Part shown: in pieces, positions 1-6,412 of the stretch
Layout: each line of letters begins with the position of its first letter
How positions within the stretch are numbered: the stretch's first letter is position 1
Source: Lentimicrobiaceae bacterium
GTDB lineage: Bacteria; Bacteroidota; Bacteroidia; Bacteroidales; SKPS01
Direction: 5' to 3'
DNA: 6,731 nt
NCBI GenBank assembly: GCA_007119395.1
Contig: SKPS01000069.1
Coordinates: 1-6,731 of the forward strand
Translations under genes and position numbers: made by a program
Notes under the pieces: generated by a model
What the model was told of the DNA's origin: nothing
Seen by the model: only the letters and a program-made list of their open reading frames with translations
Database searches by the model: none

Positions 1-680
1 CCAGAGCTGTCATTGAGACCAGTCTCCTCGGATCAAGTATGATCAATATACATCTCGGCTCATCAGATATTGTAGCTCAAAATCATGACACGCTGAGATC
101 GGCCGTAGCAACTTCACTGCAGGAACAGTTCGGTATTGAAATGCTGCCCGTCAAAAAGAAAGCGGAAAACCTGATGCTATCCTTAGATACGGTACTCGCC
201 GTCATTGGCGCCGTCTTCAATGAAGAATCCCGAACTAACCTAACCAGAGCGATGGAGAGCATCAGAGGCTCCATTGACCTGCTGAAAAACACCACCTACA
301 CCATCGATGGGCTCGTTACAGCACAAACCAATCGCCTGGCCAAAATCTTTGAAAACGTTGAATCCATCACCGCCAACCTGGAAAAAAACAATGAAGCAAT
401 TACACACATCATAAACAACGCATCGGCCGTCTCCGACTCATTGGCAAAGACAGATTTTGCCAACACACTCCATACTGCAGACCAGGTGCTTTCTGATCTG
501 GCCACCATCATTGACAAAATCAACACTGGTGATGGCACTCTGTCGCTTTTAATCAACGACGAACAATTGTACAGAGAACTCGAAGCCTCATCAGCCTCAC
601 TGAAAGAGCTGATCAGAGACATCAACGAAAACCCGGGCCGGTACGTTCACTTCAGCATTTTCGGAAGGAAAAACAAATAG
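1..680 (+). CDS. MCE/MlaD family lipid-transport protein, C-terminal part (5' end outside window)
   Basis: MCE proteins are anchored in the inner membrane, face the periplasm, and form hexameric rings or tubes that pass lipids between membranes together with an ABC transporter. The frame is open from the left edge (first whole codon at 3), so the ATG at 39 is internal and 225 codons are visible. The first ~30 visible residues (RAVIETSLLGSSM..., then HLGSSD and HDTL) look like the end of the MCE beta-barrel domain. About 140 residues of amphipathic, probably coiled-coil helix follow, rich in N, S, T, L and E. The end carries the motif usual for bacterial MCE proteins: GDGTLSLLIND, a helix, then DINENPGRYVHFSIFG. 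The N-terminal transmembrane helix and most of the MCE fold are missing only because of the window edge. The gene converges on the OstA-like gene, with 84 bp and no obvious hairpin terminator between them. Family assignment is firm; the lipid carried is unknown. Confidence 0.9.
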   Translation, partial: RAVIETSLLGSSMINIHLGSSDIVAQNHDTLRSAVATSLQEQFGIEMLPVKKKAENLMLSLDTVLAVIGAVFNEESRTNLTRAMESIRGSIDLLKNTTYTIDGLVTAQTNRLAKIFENVESITANLEKNNEAITHIINNASAVSDSLAKTDFANTLHTADQVLSDLATIIDKINTGDGTLSLLINDEQLYRELEASSASLKELIRDINENPGRYVHFSIFGRKNK

Positions 681-764
681 CACCTAAAAACAACCTATCC
701 GCCGTACTTTTCGTGAATAGACTTTGCTTGAAATCCCCCTGAAAATCTCTTGCCTGTTTCGGCT

Positions 765-2303
765 TCATCGCCGGAAGATGTCATCACGAGAGGCCGGCCG
801 CTCATCATGTCGTAACAAAAACCCCCGTAACCTCCGGTCATCCTGACTCACTTCATCTACAGGATAAGTGGTGCCTACAGGTCGCGTAATATAAACGATC
901 AGCACAATCTCCCCCTCTTCAAATTCCATCCGCAGCCGATCAGCTACTGCCTTGTCAATCCCGATCAAGGCCTCATCATCATCACGTACGTAATATAAGG
1001 TCTCCGTATTACTATGAACAAACATCTCCCGCAACTCACCCTCCGAAAAATGTGCTGTGATTCCTATCCCTTTCACCTGATTATACTGATCTCCCCGGTC
1101 ATCAGTAATAATGAATGCTGCACCCTCCATCTGCATCATGCGGAGCTCCTCCTCCTGAAACAACATCCATATGGTATCAGCAGTGATCTGGTTTCGCCCA
1201 AACCATACAACAGGCGCATGAAACATGGTAAGAACTGAGTCAGCGAAATCATACACCAATGAATCGCAAGCCCCTTGCAGATCGTCTCTGAAAAAACGAA
1301 CCCCATAATACGCCATAAACAAACGCCCCTCCTGCAGTGAGTCAAAGACAAGGTACAGCGTGTCAGCATGAAGCGACAAAGAGTCAGTGTTGTCAATAAA
1401 AACCGCCCAAGTACTGTCCGTAAGGAATGAGTACCCTGCCGCCTCATCGTACTCTCCATAATGACCACCCATGATGTATTGCCCTACGGTATCAAACAAT
1501 ATCACATTACGGTATGCTTCTGAAAACGAGCGATCACCATCGTAGACAATGCTGTCGCCATATAACTTTGACTCCTCATGGGTCACCCAACTGTTCTTCC
1601 ACAACAAGGCAAAATCGTTCTGTGTGTAATAGATTCCTCTCTCGCTATACAGATTGTTCTCCTCACCAATGATTCTGGTCGGACCAAAGATCGTTGCCAC
1701 CTCAGTCTCTGTGTTATAATGCAAGGTGTCCGATGTTAAAATAAACCTCGGGTGATCCAACTCCACTTCATCAACAAACTCAAAACGCTTCTCTTTTGAA
1801 AAATAGTGACCTTTTCTACTTGTCAGGGTATTGTTTCGGCTCACGATCACCCCCCCCTTATCATACCAGGCAACACCTGAACGAAGGTTGTACCATAATT
1901 CGTCAGTGGTTAAAGACATCTGCGGATCAACCAGTACCACTTCATCCCGCGCAAAAGCGATTGCCGTTTCCGGGTTGTAGCGTAAAAACTGACAGAAGAG
2001 ATTCAAGGTGTCAGACTCTTTCATATGCACATTGGAATACGCCTCAATCACATTGGTCTCTTCATAAAAATAAGCTGAATCACAAAACAGGTAAGTGCCT
2101 TCATGTTTGAACTGCACAGATCCTATGGCACGCCTGACTCGCCCAAATTGGGCTTCATCATATTCAACATAATCAGAATAGATCCACTGAACCTTTCTTT
2201 GTGCCTCAGCCTCTTCAGAGACCATCACAAGTATTGCACAGCATGCCACTACTAACAGTCGCTGAACAACAACCAAAATATTCTGAGGAAACGGATGCAA
2301 CAT
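765..2303 (-). CDS. OstA/LptA-like periplasmic protein, multi-repeat
   Basis: This is a 512-residue exported protein of the OstA-like family, related to LptA/LptD N-domains, which carry LPS across the periplasm on a beta-jellyroll. Residues ~9-28 form a hydrophobic signal segment ending in EEAEA|QRK, a good signal peptidase I site. From ~40 to ~430 the chain repeats a 35-45 residue beta pattern: hydrophobic-x-(S/A)D-x-L-x-YN, then an acidic turn, then an aromatic G/V strand. Examples are LTTDELWYN, LTSDTLHYN, LYGDSIVYD, LHADTLYLVF and ITADTIWMLF. The C-terminus (YP..., LRGF, RPASRDDIF) resembles the tail I recall from Bacteroidota OstA-like proteins. The protein is far longer than proteobacterial LptA (~185 aa), as is usual for this phylum. 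I chose ATG at 2303; a TTG one codon upstream is less likely. VVAC at 18-21 resembles a lipobox, but the hydrophobic stretch continues past it. The LPS role is inferred from family membership. Confidence 0.85.
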   Translation of the reverse strand: MLHPFPQNILVVVQRLLVVACCAILVMVSEEAEAQRKVQWIYSDYVEYDEAQFGRVRRAIGSVQFKHEGTYLFCDSAYFYEETNVIEAYSNVHMKESDTLNLFCQFLRYNPETAIAFARDEVVLVDPQMSLTTDELWYNLRSGVAWYDKGGVIVSRNNTLTSRKGHYFSKEKRFEFVDEVELDHPRFILTSDTLHYNTETEVATIFGPTRIIGEENNLYSERGIYYTQNDFALLWKNSWVTHEESKLYGDSIVYDGDRSFSEAYRNVILFDTVGQYIMGGHYGEYDEAAGYSFLTDSTWAVFIDNTDSLSLHADTLYLVFDSLQEGRLFMAYYGVRFFRDDLQGACDSLVYDFADSVLTMFHAPVVWFGRNQITADTIWMLFQEEELRMMQMEGAAFIITDDRGDQYNQVKGIGITAHFSEGELREMFVHSNTETLYYVRDDDEALIGIDKAVADRLRMEFEEGEIVLIVYITRPVGTTYPVDEVSQDDRRLRGFLLRHDERPASRDDIFRR

Positions 2304-2323
2304 CAAACGAAGTGATTTCAGAT

Positions 2324-2355
2324 GAAAGAACCCTTACTAAACAAGAAAGAACCCT
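2324..2355. repeat. 11-bp direct repeat, 21-bp period, upstream of the OstA-like gene
   Basis: The sequence GAAAGAACCCT occurs at 2324-2334 and again, without mismatch, at 2345-2355. On the strand of the downstream gene it reads AGGGTTCTTTC. The start-to-start distance is 21 bp, two helical turns, so both copies face the same side of the DNA. The copies lie 21-52 bp upstream of the OstA-like ATG at 2303, in the 97-bp gap after the T9SS cargo gene. This is a possible binding site for a dimeric regulator or a 5'-leader element; chance similarity is not excluded. Confidence 0.4.
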
Positions 2356-2403
2356 GAGATAAATACCAGAGCTCTTCCCTTTTTTGTTAAAACATGTTCA
2401 TAA

Positions 2404-3132
2404 TCAACGTTTGACGATCAGCTTTCGCGTAAACACGACCCGTTGACCATCAAGCAGTGTATAAAAGTGTATCCCGGAATCAATCCCGGACAAGTCAACT
2501 TCAAGCACACCTTGACCTGAGGGGATGATAACTTCTCTTACCACACGACCGGTCATGTCACGTATGATGATTTGTCGCTGTACACCGGTTGGATTATTTT
2601 CGTAATCAAAGAACACCCTATCTGAAGCAGGATTGGGATAAGGGTTGGAGAGAATCCTGGCGGGGTCATCGGTTTGGGTTAATCCGAGGGCACCTGAATA
2701 CCTGATCGTGACAGAGACGGTGTCATCCTGGTTATCTGCATTAAAGAAGGTATACCGTATCACAGAGACACCTTCGTTTCCAGAGGGGTAGTAATCGCCG
2801 GTAAAGGAAGAGTCTGACTCCATGGGTGCCAGTGCCACAGACGATGGTGTCACAGGGACATTGCCCGGAAAGCAATTGCCACCAAGACAATAGGTATCGT
2901 GTGCACCGCTCACAAGATAAACATCCTGTTTCCTCACTTTGAATTCTACAGGTTGTGAGCTGGTATTCTGGACATACACCCCAACTTCCACCATGGAGTT
3001 AACATGCACAGAAACGTCCAGCGTTTGTCCATTGCTGATCGGACCCTCTTTCCATGACAATCCAAGGCTTTGTGCGGCAGCACAATAGGCAAAAAACAAT
3101 GTAACCAGCATGATCGGTAATCTTCTTTTCAT
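2404..3132 (-). CDS. Small secreted protein with T9SS type A C-terminal sorting domain
   Basis: This 242-residue protein is exported by Sec and then, by inference, crosses the outer membrane through the type IX secretion system. Residues 1-20 form a signal peptide (KRR, hydrophobic core, AAA|Q). C17 is preceded by FAY, a poor lipobox, so it is probably not a lipoprotein. Residues ~23-148 are a beta-rich module with the landmarks VYVQN, YCLGGNCF (C82 and C87, a likely disulfide), GDYYP (112-116) and IRYTFF followed by an acidic stretch. I have a recollection of similar modules in other Bacteroidota secreted proteins but know no function. Residues ~160-242 are a classical type A sorting domain: SNPYPNPASD, a beta strand, IIIRDMTGRVV, then DLSGIDSGIHFYTL and a basic KLIVKR end. 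The gene lies 80 bp after the zinc-ribbon gene and 97 bp before the OstA-like gene. Whether it shares a transcript with either is not shown. Ligand and partner are unknown. Confidence 0.87.
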   Translation of the reverse strand: MKRRLPIMLVTLFFAYCAAAQSLGLSWKEGPISNGQTLDVSVHVNSMVEVGVYVQNTSSQPVEFKVRKQDVYLVSGAHDTYCLGGNCFPGNVPVTPSSVALAPMESDSSFTGDYYPSGNEGVSVIRYTFFNADNQDDTVSVTIRYSGALGLTQTDDPARILSNPYPNPASDRVFFDYENNPTGVQRQIIIRDMTGRVVREVIIPSGQGVLEVDLSGIDSGIHFYTLLDGQRVVFTRKLIVKR

Positions 3133-3164
3133 AGTCGTTGAGTATTGGTGGTGTTACAAGATTT

Positions 3165-3183
3165 ACTGCAAAAATCGTGCAGT
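3165..3183. other. Short inverted repeat between zinc-ribbon and T9SS cargo genes
   Basis: ACTGCA (3165-3170) and TGCAGT (3178-3183) form a perfect 6-bp stem around a 7-base loop, about 33 bp upstream of the cargo gene's ATG. On the plus strand it is followed by a T-run (3183-3187), but no plus-strand gene ends here. On the minus strand no T-run follows. It therefore does not look like an intrinsic terminator for the operon. It could be an operator half-site pair, a leader hairpin, or chance. Confidence 0.25.
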
Positions 3184-3212
3184 TTTTGGCGAGCTTAACA
3201 AAGTACCCTCTG

Positions 3213-4001
3213 CTACTTCAAAGCTTCCTCCAACCTGTGTGTAACAATCTCATCGATCTCGTTGTCGATAAGAATACGACCACAGTATTCACAAACGATC
3301 ACCTTTTTATGCATTCTGATATCCAACTGACGTTGTGGGGGAATCTTGTTAAAGCAGCCTCCGCAGGCATCTCGCTCAACCATCACTACGGCAAGGCCAT
3401 TCTGAGCATTTTTTCGAATCCGGCTATACGCCAAAAGCAATCTATCGTCGATATGCTTGCTGTACTCTTCGGAAAGCTTGATCAACACCTCTTCCTCTTT
3501 GGCCGTTTCAGCCACAATATCGGTCAACTCGTTTTGTTTGATCACCAAATCTTCTTTCCGGTCTTTCAACAACTGCTCAGCCTCTTCCACTGCCAACTTT
3601 TTGGTGGCGATATAGGCTTGATGCTCCTTGTTTTTCTTTTCATACAATTGAATCTCAAGCCCCTGAAACTCGATCTCTTTGCTCAGCGAATCGTATTCAC
3701 GGTTGTTGCGAACATTCATTTGCTGCTCCTCATAACGCTTGATCAATTGCTCACTCTGCTTGATGGCCTCACGCTTCTCCTTCACAGCCAGCTCAATCTC
3801 AGCAATCTCTTCTTTGTTGCGGCTCAGCCTGGTCTCAAGCCCGGCAATCTCATCCTCTAAATCCTCAACCTCCAGCGGAAGTTCGCCATGTACGATCCGA
3901 ATCCGGTCAATCTGCGAATCAATTTTCTGCAAACTGTACAACGCAATCAGTCGATCCTCTACCGATATCTCTTTTGCCTGTGTTGTTTCTTCCTTTGCCA
4001 T
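3213..4001 (-). CDS. Coiled-coil protein with C-terminal C4-type zinc ribbon (zf-RING_7 / DUF164 family)
   Basis: This is a 262-residue cytoplasmic protein with no signal peptide or membrane segment. Residues ~40-190 are a long, highly charged helical hairpin rich in E, K, Q and L. It includes the family's conserved turn region NNREYDSLSKEIE (~99-111). The C-terminal ribbon carries two knuckles, C213-GG-C216 and C237-EY-C240, with PPQR between them, enough to bind one zinc. The family includes Helicobacter HP0958 (FlgZ), described as binding a flagellin mRNA and a sigma factor, and chlamydial CdsZ, a secretion chaperone. Neither role can be carried over here, because no flagellar or type III genes are visible. 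The general picture is a nucleic-acid- or protein-binding scaffold. The start is 18 bp after the Nif3 stop, which indicates one transcript. Nif3 and zinc-ribbon genes are neighbours in many bacteria, so a functional link is plausible but unproven. Confidence 0.9.
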   Translation of the reverse strand: MAKEETTQAKEISVEDRLIALYSLQKIDSQIDRIRIVHGELPLEVEDLEDEIAGLETRLSRNKEEIAEIELAVKEKREAIKQSEQLIKRYEEQQMNVRNNREYDSLSKEIEFQGLEIQLYEKKNKEHQAYIATKKLAVEEAEQLLKDRKEDLVIKQNELTDIVAETAKEEEVLIKLSEEYSKHIDDRLLLAYSRIRKNAQNGLAVVMVERDACGGCFNKIPPQRQLDIRMHKKVIVCEYCGRILIDNEIDEIVTHRLEEALK

Positions 4002-4019
4002 AATTATATATACTGTTGT

Positions 4020-5114
4020 TTATGAATACCTTATAGGGTTCGTGTTCCGTTTTGTAATGTGGCATGCAAAAGTAGGGAATTTTTTTCGGATTTCATCTCT
4101 TATCATACTGGTTACCAAAATTTCTGTCTCGTAGTGACCCGCATCTATCAACAGTATTTTCCCTGAGGCCTCACCAAACTGATGGTATTTAACATCAGCA
4201 GTCACCAATACGTCCAGTTTCCTGTCAATGGCATGCTGTATCAGGAATGCCCCACTCCCTCCGCAAACCCCCAATCGGTTGATGGGCCGGGCAAGGTGCT
4301 CTGTATGCCTGACAACAGGCACATTGAGTTTCTCTTTCACCATCTGTATAAACTCCTCTTCTCCAATGGGCTTGGATATCTCTCCAAAAGCTCCGGAGCC
4401 GGTTGTAAGGTCGGGATTCGACAGCGGTATCACGTCATAGGCAACCTCCTCATATGGGTGGCTCTTTTTCATCGCTTCAACAACATGTGGAACGATTGCT
4501 GAAGGAGTGATCATCTCAATGCGCAGCTCAGTTTCACCATGCAATGCATCCAGCTCACCCACGTAGGGATTTGCCCCTTCCAATGCTCGGAATGTCCCTC
4601 TTCCTTCAGTCTGAAAACTGCACATATCATAGTTTCCGATGTGCCCGGCACCCGCCGCAGACATGGCTGCCATCACACGGTCAGAATGGTCTGGCGGACA
4701 AAATGTGACCACTTTGCTCATCTTGTTCACCCCCGGAAGCAACACATTGGGATTGTTCACACCCAACAGAGTAGCCAAAGCGTGGTTAAGACCAAGAGCA
4801 GCATTGTCGATGTTGGTATGGATAGCGTAGATAGCAATATCATTCCGTATGGCTTTGATCAAACATCTCTCCTGCATGGTACGACCGGTGATGCGCTTAA
4901 GTGAACCGAAAACCAATGGATGGTGCGTGATGATCAGCCCGCAGTTTAATTCGATTGCCTCATCAACGATCCGCTCATCTACATCAAGTGTGATCAACAC
5001 ACCATCAGTCTCTTGTTGCAACGTTCCGGTATGCAAACCCACATTGTCATACTCCTCTTTTAAGTAAGGAGGAGCCATCTGCTCAAGATGTTTTACAATC
5101 GCCTCTATTTTCAT
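4020..5114 (-). CDS. Nif3-like dinuclear metal center protein (YqfO type, with inserted PII-like domain)
   Basis: This is a 364-residue member of the Nif3/YbgI/YqfO family, cytoplasmic ring-shaped hexamers with two metal ions per subunit. No agreed enzymatic activity is known; links to GTP cyclohydrolase I have been suggested by annotation. The metal ligands are all present: H64-H65 in ITHHPLVFG, D103 in HTNIDNA, and H327/E331 in DAGHYETE. Other family blocks are EYDNVGLHTG near the N-terminus, GVCGGSGAF, and TADVKYHQF. Residues ~125-235 (from after the HTNID block to HPYEEVAYDV) correspond to the PII/CutA-like insertion that separates long forms (~370 aa) from short YbgI (~250 aa). I chose the ATG at 5114, giving MKIEAIVKHLEQ, the usual family beginning. 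A longer frame back to 5201 would add 29 unconserved residues and start upstream of a -7 element at 5148-5155. It is first in the minus-strand block and probably co-transcribed with the zinc-ribbon gene. Confidence 0.93.
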   Translation of the reverse strand: MKIEAIVKHLEQMAPPYLKEEYDNVGLHTGTLQQETDGVLITLDVDERIVDEAIELNCGLIITHHPLVFGSLKRITGRTMQERCLIKAIRNDIAIYAIHTNIDNAALGLNHALATLLGVNNPNVLLPGVNKMSKVVTFCPPDHSDRVMAAMSAAGAGHIGNYDMCSFQTEGRGTFRALEGANPYVGELDALHGETELRIEMITPSAIVPHVVEAMKKSHPYEEVAYDVIPLSNPDLTTGSGAFGEISKPIGEEEFIQMVKEKLNVPVVRHTEHLARPINRLGVCGGSGAFLIQHAIDRKLDVLVTADVKYHQFGEASGKILLIDAGHYETEILVTSMIRDEIRKKFPTFACHITKRNTNPIRYS

Positions 5115-5147
5115 AGCCTCACTACATTGTTTTGCAATAATTTTCTC

Positions 5148-5155
5148 CAAAGATA
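5148..5155 (-). promoter_or_regulatory. Candidate Bacteroidota -7 element for the Nif3 operon
   Basis: On the minus strand this reads TATCTTTG, an exact match to the Bacteroidota -7 consensus TAnnTTTG, 33 bp upstream of the Nif3 ATG at 5114. It would give a leader of roughly 25-30 nt. The nearest TTTG (minus strand, forward 5182-5185) is 26 bp upstream, longer than the usual ~19-21 bp, so the -33 box is weak or different. A second, imperfect candidate (TATTTTGG) lies further upstream, near 5188-5195, behind GGTTTT repeats. Confidence 0.45.
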
Positions 5156-5262
5156 ATACTTTATCAGTTTTTGTGGTCCTGCAAAAGTCCAAAATACACA
5201 TATTCCTTTGTCAAAACCAAACCAAAGAGCGTCAATTTACGTACAAAATCAATTGCCAGGGG

Positions 5263-5293
5263 TTGTCAGTTGAGTAAATAAACTATAATTTTG
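5263..5293 (+). promoter_or_regulatory. Candidate Bacteroidota promoter for lpxK
   Basis: TTG (5263-5265), a 20-bp spacer, and TAATTTTG (5286-5293) match the Bacteroidota -33/-7 promoter pattern; the -7 box is an exact TAnnTTTG. Only 9 bp separate the -7 box from the ATG at 5303. Transcription would therefore start within a few bases of the start codon, giving a leaderless or nearly leaderless mRNA. If real, it also rules out the TTG and GTG codons at 5291 and 5294 as translation starts, because they fall inside or next to the promoter. Confidence 0.5.
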
Positions 5294-5302
5294 GTGCATC
5301 TT

Positions 5303-6412
5303 ATGAATATTTTAGCACTACGCTTTTTGTTGTTCCCATTTGCGCTGTTGTATGGCCTTGCTGTTCGCTGCAGAAACTGGCTCTACGATTCCGGGGTGTT
5401 TCGGTCTGTATCATTTAAGCACCCAGTGATCGTGGTAGGCAACCTCAGTACTGGTGGAACAGGCAAAACACCCTTTGTGGAGTATCTTGTCTCATTGCTT
5501 GGCAATGAGCACCGTTTGGCTGTGCTCAGCAGAGGGTACCGTCGACGTACAAGGGGTTTCTATGTTGCATCACACAACACCAATGCACGGCTTGTTGGTG
5601 ACGAACCCCAGCAACTTGCTTCGAAGTTTTCAGATGTGACGGTTGCTGTTGACCATAATCGTGTAAGGGGTATCAGAAAGTTACTTTCTCTTAATCCTCC
5701 ACCCGATTGCATCCTGCTCGACGACGGGTTTCAGCACCGGTCTCTAACTCCTGGACTATCCATTCTGCTAACAGAATATACCAGTCTTTACAACCAAGGT
5801 TTTCTGTTACCGGTGGGCAAACTGCGTGAGCATGCGAAAAACAGCAAACGGGCAGACATAATCGTGGTAACCAAATCTCCCGCTGTTCACTCTCCGATCT
5901 CAGAAAAACTAATCAGAAACAGCCTGAAACCAGGAGAAAAACAATTGCTCTACTTTTCTTATATTACCTACGGCAACCTGGTGCCATTGCACCCTGATGC
6001 CACACCCCAATTCAGCAAAAACCACATCAATACTGTGGTGCTTTTTACAGGAATCGCAAACCCATCACCGCTCAAGGCTTATCTCTCTGATATGTGCTCA
6101 GAAGTGGCTGAAATCCGCTTCCCTGATCATTACCGATACAGAACAAACGACATACACAAGATTTTAAAGGCATACGACGATCTTTTCACCAAAAACAAGA
6201 TCATCGTAACCACTGAGAAAGATGCTGCCAGAATTCGCAAAGAGAAGACCTTCGATTTGCTGAAAGGGTACCCTGTTTACTATATACCCATAGCGTTTGC
6301 TTTCCACCCACACATCAAAGGGCATGATTTCGACAAAGTGATAAAAGATTATGTTAGAAACGATAAAAAAGTCTACAAGCTGGATTCGAAAGAGAATAAC
6401 TCAGACACCTGA
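5303..6412 (+). CDS. lpxK: Tetraacyldisaccharide 4'-kinase (lipid A 4'-kinase)
   Basis: LpxK uses ATP to phosphorylate the 4' position of the tetraacyldisaccharide-1-phosphate precursor, forming lipid IVA on the cytoplasmic face of the inner membrane. The 369-residue product has an N-terminal hydrophobic helix (~3-21) for membrane attachment. The P-loop GNLSTGGTGKTP is at 46-57, followed by LSRGYRRRTRG (75-85) and VGDEPQQLA (98-106), whose D100 aligns with the proposed catalytic base. The Walker B-like LLDDGFQHR is at 138-146. Further blocks are LPVGKLRE (168-175), ADIIVVTKSP, LFTGIANP, FPDHYRY (H275, proposed partner of the base) and VTTEKDAARI. All hallmark residues are intact and the length is normal. 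I chose the ATG at 5303 over upstream TTG/GTG codons that overlap the promoter. The last 62 nt overlap the phosphorylase gene, so the two are co-transcribed. The lpxK-phosphorylase order is familiar in Bacteroidales. Lipid A synthesis supports a normal LPS outer membrane. Confidence 0.95.
   Translation: MNILALRFLLFPFALLYGLAVRCRNWLYDSGVFRSVSFKHPVIVVGNLSTGGTGKTPFVEYLVSLLGNEHRLAVLSRGYRRRTRGFYVASHNTNARLVGDEPQQLASKFSDVTVAVDHNRVRGIRKLLSLNPPPDCILLDDGFQHRSLTPGLSILLTEYTSLYNQGFLLPVGKLREHAKNSKRADIIVVTKSPAVHSPISEKLIRNSLKPGEKQLLYFSYITYGNLVPLHPDATPQFSKNHINTVVLFTGIANPSPLKAYLSDMCSEVAEIRFPDHYRYRTNDIHKILKAYDDLFTKNKIIVTTEKDAARIRKEKTFDLLKGYPVYYIPIAFAFHPHIKGHDFDKVIKDYVRNDKKVYKLDSKENNSDT

Noticed and set aside
39..41. 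ATG as the start of the MCE gene
   Set aside because: The frame is open to the window edge, and the codons before it continue the MCE domain, so this is an internal methionine.
1136..1468. A 110-codon minus-strand frame inside the OstA-like gene, and shorter plus-strand frames nearby (1014-1238, 1796-2110)
   Set aside because: They lie fully inside a well-supported gene in other frames, show no recognisable domain, and have no sensible context.
3138..3860. A 240-codon plus-strand open frame opposite the zinc-ribbon gene
   Set aside because: It is antisense to a coiled coil rich in K, E and Q codons. Their complements read as F and L, which explains the leucine/phenylalanine-rich product. 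The minus-strand protein has clear family motifs.
4182..5067. Several plus-strand frames of 63-121 codons opposite the Nif3 gene
   Set aside because: They are antisense shadows of a gene with intact metal-binding motifs, with no conserved features of their own.
5115..5201. N-terminal extension of the Nif3 gene to a start at 5201
   Set aside because: The extra 29 residues do not resemble the family start, and they would span the candidate -7 element at 5148-5155. The ATG at 5114 gives the expected beginning and length.
5205..5228. Short GGTTTT-like repeats (minus strand) in the divergent spacer
   Set aside because: There are only two to three imperfect units of low complexity. They may supply TTTG boxes but are not a convincing repeat element.
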